Below are positions 58,250-64,000 of a DNA stretch of 64,000 nucleotides, one piece after another (the stretch's first letter is position 1; each line of letters starts with the position of its first letter). This DNA comes from Chondrilla cf. caribensis (Eukaryota; Porifera; Demospongiae; Chondrillida; Chondrillidae). Both the position numbers and the translations under genes were made by a program. The notes below the pieces were generated by a model. The model ran no database searches, was not told the DNA's origin, and saw only the letters and a list, made by a program, of their open reading frames with translations. The stretch lies in contig OZ026565.1 in the NCBI GenBank assembly GCA_964020155.1, positions 2,501 through 66,500 on the forward strand, written 5' to 3'.

Positions 58250-61068
58250 TCAGTGTTTAGTTGTTATGTTACTTAGTATTTGCATTTCTTTGGCTGTCAA
58301 AGAAGGCAAAAATTCTCCAAACTTCTCTGATTGGCAGCACTTCCAAAGGACTTCTTCGAGATAAACCTGTGAGATGGGAGAGGTGAAGAGGGTTAGTGTT
58401 AGGGTTAGGTGAGATGGGAGAGGTAAACAGGAGGTCAGAGGAACAACAGTTTGTTGGTTTGTTGGTTGTCATGGTAGCAAGAATAGGTCTTGTCACATAA
58501 ACGGACAAAACTTCAGTGTGTAGTCTAAAGCTTCAACCAGTACCAAGTGGTGCAATGGGCTTGTGTACATGTACCCCCCTGGGACCACTTAACGTGAACA
58601 TTAGCTGTTACCTTCCAATCCATTAACATCAATGGGTCGTCTGCAAATTCACTCTGTTCGTTCTCCATCTCACATAAGGCTCCAATGTCGCCACCAATCA
58701 GCGAAGCAAACAAATCATCATCACCACCTTCGTCACCACTCTCACCTTCACTCTCGTCCTCCCACTCATCTCCTCCAATCACACCAGTAGCACTCTCGAG
58801 AGCAATTTGATAGTCATCAATTAATAATTTTAACAATTTCTGAGGCAAAAGGACTCTTGAATACTGGACCTTTTCTACAATGAAATTGACCAATAAATTT
58901 TATCGTCAAGTAGTGATAAGATGCCATCACAAACCTTTCTTCCTCATTGATCTGGTCACAATCCCTACAGAGAGCAATGCTATAGGGTCAGCCACACAAA
59001 CACACAGACATGTACACAGACATGTACACAGACATGCACACAGACATGCACACAGACATGCACACAGACATGCACACAGACATGCACACATAAACTAACC
59101 TCTTGACTCATTAATAACCTCCTCCATTTCAGTTTCTATAGCAACTAATCTCTTATCACCCGTGGCAACATAGTGTAAGAGCAGATCACACAATCCCGCA
59201 CTGCTAAGCCTGGTATCCCATTTACCAAAGAATGCATCATGTCGGGAGACCCACAATCTCAAGACATATTCCAATGAAGAGTGTCCACTGATGTCCGGCA
59301 CTTGTTCCAAGAAGCTCAACGTTGACTCCAATTGAGTGTGCACCAGATAAAAGAGGACGCTCAGCAGGGACTGGACCACTGTTGGAGACTGCACCGTATG
59401 TAGCTTACTCAGGATACTCCGAACTATAGTCTCAAGATGATCTCCGAGCATCGAACCAACCTACACACACAGTAGATGTGATGGAACTGGACGAAAGACA
59501 TGCATGTACACCTCATTGGATGACCTACAGATCCTCTAGTGACCAGCAATCAAATATTATGTTCTTAATTTTACTTGATGCTAGTGGACCAACCACACAC
59601 AGTAGATGAGCTGCTAGTGGACCAACCACACACAGTAGATGAGCTGCTAGTGGACCAACCACACACAGTAGATGAGATGCTAGTGAACCAACCACACACA
59701 GTAGATGAGCTGCTAGTGGACCAACCACACACAGTAGATGAGCTGCTAGTGAACCAACCACACACAGTAGATGAGATGCTAGTGGACCAACCACACACAG
59801 TAGATGAGATGCTAGTGGACCAACCACACACAGTAGATGAGCTGCTAGTGAACCAACCACACACAGTAGATGAGATGCTAGTGGACCAACCACACACAGT
59901 AGATGAGCTGCTAGTGGACCAACCACACACAGTAGATGAGCTGCTAGTGAACCAACCACACACAGTAGATGAGATGCTAGTGGACCAACCACACACAGTA
60001 GATGAGATGCTAGTGGACCAACCACACACAGTAGATGAGCTGCTAGTGGACCAACCACACACAGTAGATGAGATGCTAGTGAACCAACCACACACAGTAG
60101 ATGAGCTGCTAGTGGACCAACCACACACAGTAGATGAGCTGCTAGTGGACCAACCACACACAGTAGATGAGCTGCTAGTGGACCAACCACACACAGTAGA
60201 TGAGCTGCTAGTGGACCAACCACACACAGTAGATGAGCTGCTAGTGGACCAACCACACACAGTAGATGAGCTGCTAGTGAACCAACCACACACAGTAGAT
60301 GAGCTGCTAGTGGACCAACCACACACAGTAGATGAGCTGCTAGTGGACCAACCACACACAGTAGATGAGCTGCTAGTGGACCAACCACACACAGTAGATG
60401 AGCTGCTAGTGGACCAACCACACACAGTAGATGAGATGCTAGTGAACCAACCACACAATACATTACAGAACGCACACACTTGGGTGAGCCAACCTGTTTG
60501 ATGAGGACAATGACCAGTGACCCAAGGAATGAAGCCGAGAACTCTGCCAAGCTGGGATCCAGGATGTGCAATATGACCTTGGTTGTCAGCAAGAGGCCAT
60601 TCTCACCATTGTTTGCTGACCACGCCCCTAGTTGCTCCACCCCTTTAATCAGATAAGCTTTAGTACACTCTCCTCCGCTCTGCAGAGTGCAACTAGAGTA
60701 GCAAGTAGTGGTACTAGCACGGGCTATGATGACATACCTGTAAAATGGCAGAATCATCCACACTCAACACAGCACTCACTACAGATGGAAAGACTACTTC
60801 CACTGCAGCGAGTGGGAGGGGGGAGAGATAGTTTAGGATAACTTGTGTCCAGAGGTCCAATACAGCTGCCGCCATGCCTGAAGCTTGACCACTCCCACTA
60901 GTGTGCTGGAGGACTTTAACTACTAGAGGTGCAAAGTGGTTCAGTATGGCTTCCTGGCAAGATGGCTGCCGTGCAAGGGCTGAATAAACTTCCTCTAAAA
61001 CACTCAAAACACCTGGATCTACATGATTCAATTGATGACACAGAGACATGCATAAATGTATGTGAATA

Positions 61069-61116
<48 letters not shown>

Positions 61117-62480
61117 CACTCACCATTACAGCACTTGACAAATACTTGAGTGCACAATTGAACAATATGATGACTTTCTTGATTGACTATATCCTTGGCA
61201 GCCTATTGGGATTCCTCATATTTACCAAAGGCCATTTGATCCAGGATCAGCCAAACTCACCGATATCAGCACAGTCAGTGTCTCCAGCACTTGAATCCTG
61301 ATACCATCACTGTCCAACTTAATGAGGTCCACCACGCCTCGTAGCAATCCCTCACCACAAGGGACCATCTCCAAAGGTAGGTCTCCCTCGAAGCCAGAGC
61401 AGAACCTGAACAAAATGTCCACTGCAATCACACGTGACAGACACACTGCCAAGGAACATACTCGTGTGTTGCCATGACAGCACATATCCTGACCAACATG
61501 TGTTGATCATTTCCGATCCCTGAGACACACTGACGCAAACATCTATGGGATAGCATAATGAGGGTGTTGTCATGAAATTGTGACACCTGAATATAACACC
61601 AATGGTATAGTACACATAGGCGTGGCAACAACATAAGTGGGTGTGGTCACAACAGTACATATTGGTATCCTCACTGTCTTAGCACATCCGGATGTAAGTG
61701 ACTAACTAGTTTCCCTGACAACCATAGACACCGTCCAGTCAGCAGTGGGTGGACTAGAGATGACAGACGTTATCAAACCACACACTGCAGGTGACGTGTT
61801 CACTGCACTCACTATTGGCCATCAAGTTGGGTATCACCAGATCAGTCATAACTCGATGTATATCAAATTGGACATGCCCACTAGCCACACCCTCTGCTAC
61901 CAAAGGGATTACTAGCATACACGATTCATGGACCTTCCACCTAATGAGATAGAGGATTTAGTGAGAGGAGCTAGGTGAGTGAATGCTAACCGAGAGGCAG
62001 GGACAGTGGGCGTGGTTGGGTAGATAGCAGATGTGGTTGAGTAGACAGTGGGTGTGGTTGAGTAGACATTGTGTTAGACTCACCAATGCTGCAGTCCTTG
62101 TTGCTTAGCAACACCAGCTTCTTCTAAGTGCTTATTAATTGCTGCAATAAGTCCTTCCATTGACGGACCAGATAGTGTTGGACTTCTACCAACGGACTAA
62201 GGGAGATGGTGATGTGTGATGGTGAGACTAGAGGAGATGGTGATGTGTGATGGTGAGACTAAGGGAAATAATACGTGCTTACTAGCCCTATAAATCAAGT
62301 GACCCATTGATCCGCCCCCTGGAATATATGCAATACCAAATCCAAAACTTACATTTACCAAGTCCAAAGCTGACATTCTCAGTGAGTTGGAATAGAGATC
62401 ATCATTTTCATCTTCCAAGAATTTCTCAGGCTCATCATCCCAGCTGATAAGCTTCAATGAACAGCCACATTACACATACA

Positions 62481-62525
<45 letters not shown>

Positions 62526-63301
62526 ACACACACTCACACACACACACACACACACACACACGTACCTGTACTTCAGTTATGAGCATGTAGTTGATGAGGT
62601 AGTGGAGCAGCTGAGGCAATGCTGGTATGAGAACTTTACGAAGTTTCTTGAGTTGAACAAGAGTTGATATGAAATCGAACAAAGCAAACAGAACACCTGA
62701 GTAGAGAGGACCGTGTACCATTCACTGACAGAGTTGACACAAGGGCAATGTGCAGAGTAGACTAACTGACACACACAAGATTGTACTCGTGAGACATTGA
62801 ACAGGACAAGTTGACTGACACCAAGCCCTCACCCTCCAGTCCAGGAACATCGTGAATACCATTAACATAGTTGGCCACATAGGGAGCCACACTGGCCACC
62901 AGTATGCCCCAGGCTGGTTGGAGAACTGAAGACATCTCGGTTGACACGTACTTGGGAAAAGCTGATAAAAGCTTTGTGACTACAGACAAAATCTCCTTGA
63001 TGAGGGAGAGTGCCTCCAGTTCAGCAATACTGCCATATGTTGACAGGAGCGCTCCGAACACAGTCAAATATTGCTTTAGCCAAGGAATAAGAAAATCCTT
63101 CACAGCCTTAGGGTGAGAAGTAGATATGGTGTGTTAGTGAATGGGCTGCTGAAGCCAGCCATATTGACTAACTCACCGGATAGACATCTGAAACAACTAA
63201 TATTAAAGTAGTGAGCGTCTCAAATACAGTCACTCCTCGACACCTCGTCTCTAGGTCATAAACCTGTGACCCACAGAAGAAAGAGCAATAAAGAAGTGTG
63301 T

Positions 63302-63361
<60 letters not shown>

Positions 63362-63661
63362 GTTCTTCACTTATTATTCGAAAAAGCTCTGGAAACAAGA
63401 GTGGAGCAATTTGAGGTAGCTGTGTGTCAGTGACTTCATTGCTAAATTCTACGTAACAGAAGTTGAGCAGATAAACAAGCAACAACCACACCCCCTCATG
63501 CAGAAAGAGTACACGCATAGCACTGACATACCTTCCAACACATGCATAGATCCGCTGATCAAGTACTGGTTTCCCGACCGTATGCCTTGTATGATAATAT
63601 CGATGAACTCTGGCCACTCCTCCGGCCACTCCCACACTGCTATGCTAGCAACTGCATAGGC
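58250..63661 (-). CDS. IPO9: Importin-9 (karyopherin beta), 5'-partial
   Basis: This is a nuclear import receptor of the Kap114/importin-9 type; known cargoes of the family include histones H2A-H2B and actin. Eighteen exons lie in the window: 63661-63532, 63448-63360, 63263-63177, 63106-62833, 62696-62566, 62451-62353, 62196-62084, 61940-61813, 61753-61675, 61542-61462, 61405-61261, 61202-61124, 61018-60738, 60679-60494, 59460-59100, 58964-58935, 58874-58612 and 58366-58250. They give 890 residues, and roughly 130 N-terminal residues lie past 64,000. Family sequence includes AYAVASIAVWEWPEEWPEF, EVTDTQLPQIAPLLFPELF, GLQHWKVHESCM, VFVKCCNDPGVLSVLEEV, QSGGECTKAYL and YLVHTQLE. HEAT-type helices run throughout, with an acidic loop near the C-terminus (GDEWEDESEGESGDEGGDDD). 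The gene is tandem with DLD, 278 bp upstream of it. Confidence 0.94.
58985..59092. repeat. 12-bp minisatellite, IPO9 intron
   Basis: About eight units of acagacatgcac (early ones acagacatgtac) lie between IPO9 exons 59460-59100 and 58964-58935, next to the donor at 59,099. Confidence 0.93.
59579..60458. repeat. 33-bp minisatellite, 26 full units, IPO9 intron
   Basis: The 33-bp unit contains ctagtggaccaaccacacac followed by agtagatgagctg. Two sites vary among copies (ggacc/gaacc and gctgc/gatgc). It fills most of the 1,033-bp intron between IPO9 exons 60679-60494 and 59460-59100. Because 33 is divisible by 3, several frames on both strands stay open for 300-400 codons. These are by-products, with no start context, splice logic or family match. 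Confidence 0.95.
61070..61114. repeat. (AC)n microsatellite, IPO9 intron
   Basis: About 22 AC units. On the IPO9 strand the GT tract starts about ten bases after the donor at 61,123 (GTGAGTGTAGTGTG). Confidence 0.95.
62483..62560. repeat. (AC)n microsatellite, IPO9 intron
   Basis: About 38 AC units with single interruptions. On the IPO9 strand it directly follows the donor at 62,565 (GTACGTGTGTG). Confidence 0.95.
63304..63359. repeat. (AC)n microsatellite, IPO9 intron
   Basis: About 28 AC units. On the IPO9 strand the donor at 63,359 is itself the first GT of the tract (CAG|GTGTGTGTG). Confidence 0.95.
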
Positions 63662-63705
63662 CTGTTATGAAGCATATCCACCATGAACCACATCAACAGG
63701 TCTTC

Positions 63706-64000
63706 TGAGTGTGTGTCACCACCACTACCAGGGTGTGTGTCACCACCACTACTGGGGTGTGTGTCACCACCACTACTGGGGTGTGTGTCACCACCGCTAC
63801 TGGGGGGTGTGTCACCACCACTACAGGGAGGTGTCACCACCACTACTGGGGTGTGTGTCACCACCACTACAGGGAGGTGTCACCACCACTACTGGGGGGG
63901 GTGTCACCACCACTACTGGGGGGGGTGTCAACACCGCTACTGGGGTGTGTGTCACCACCACTACTGGGGTGTGTGTCACCACCGCTACTGGGGTGTGTGT
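63706..64000. repeat. 24-bp minisatellite, IPO9 intron, runs off window
   Basis: Variants of a 24-bp unit (gtgtgtgtcaccaccactac plus tggg) number about twelve to the window end. It lies upstream of IPO9 exon 63661-63532, in the intron. Confidence 0.92.

Noticed and set aside
59525..60763. Three long frames (302-412 codons) across the 33-bp repeat
   Set aside because: They are by-products of the 3n repeat period inside an IPO9 intron. Only the piece at 60,494-60,679 is a true exon.

Overview
The window is nuclear DNA from a eukaryote, most likely an invertebrate animal with a compact genome. Seven protein genes have spliced exons with standard GT-AG (rarely GC-AG) junctions. Most introns are about 45-100 bp and neighbouring genes lie only about 140-650 bp apart. 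The gene set (Sec61 alpha, ribophorin I, a plasma-membrane Ca2+ pump, TSR2, dihydrolipoamide dehydrogenase, importin-9) is conserved and animal-like. Gene density and intron size resemble a sponge (demosponge), but that is an inference and the species cannot be read from the window.

The left part (1-36,962) is a repeat domain with no convincing gene. It opens with 73 identical copies of a 51-bp unit (1-3,723) that contains a telomere-like CTAACCCTA. After about 1 kb of unique AT-rich sequence, a 347/358-bp satellite forms three arrays (4,720-7,867; 10,095-28,325; 32,024-35,195). These arrays alternate with a second tandem repeat of 187-188 bp (7,868-8,515; 28,326-29,448) and with three direct copies of a spacer of up to 2 kb (8,516-10,094; 29,971-32,023; 35,196-36,962). 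The spacer carries a tRNA-derived SINE-like segment and exon-like fragments. The largest satellite array holds an eight-monomer, 2,775-bp higher-order repeat present twice in tandem.

The right part (37,144-64,000) is gene-dense. SEC61A (minus) and RPN1 (plus) are divergent and share a 151-bp bidirectional promoter with a CRE-type TGACGTCA and two CACGTG boxes. Both gene products act in the ER translocon/oligosaccharyltransferase. RPN1 meets, tail to tail, an unidentified 921-residue coiled-coil gene (minus). Then come the plasma-membrane Ca2+-ATPase (minus) and TSR2 (plus), which are head to head. TSR2 is tail to tail with DLD (minus), and IPO9 (minus, 5' end beyond the window) follows. I joined exons by hand; every junction keeps frame and the total lengths match the known families.

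Introns here are unusually rich in minisatellites and (GT)n tracts. Several (GT)n tracts start at the 5' splice site. One 35-bp array repeats an exon end together with its donor site 12 times.
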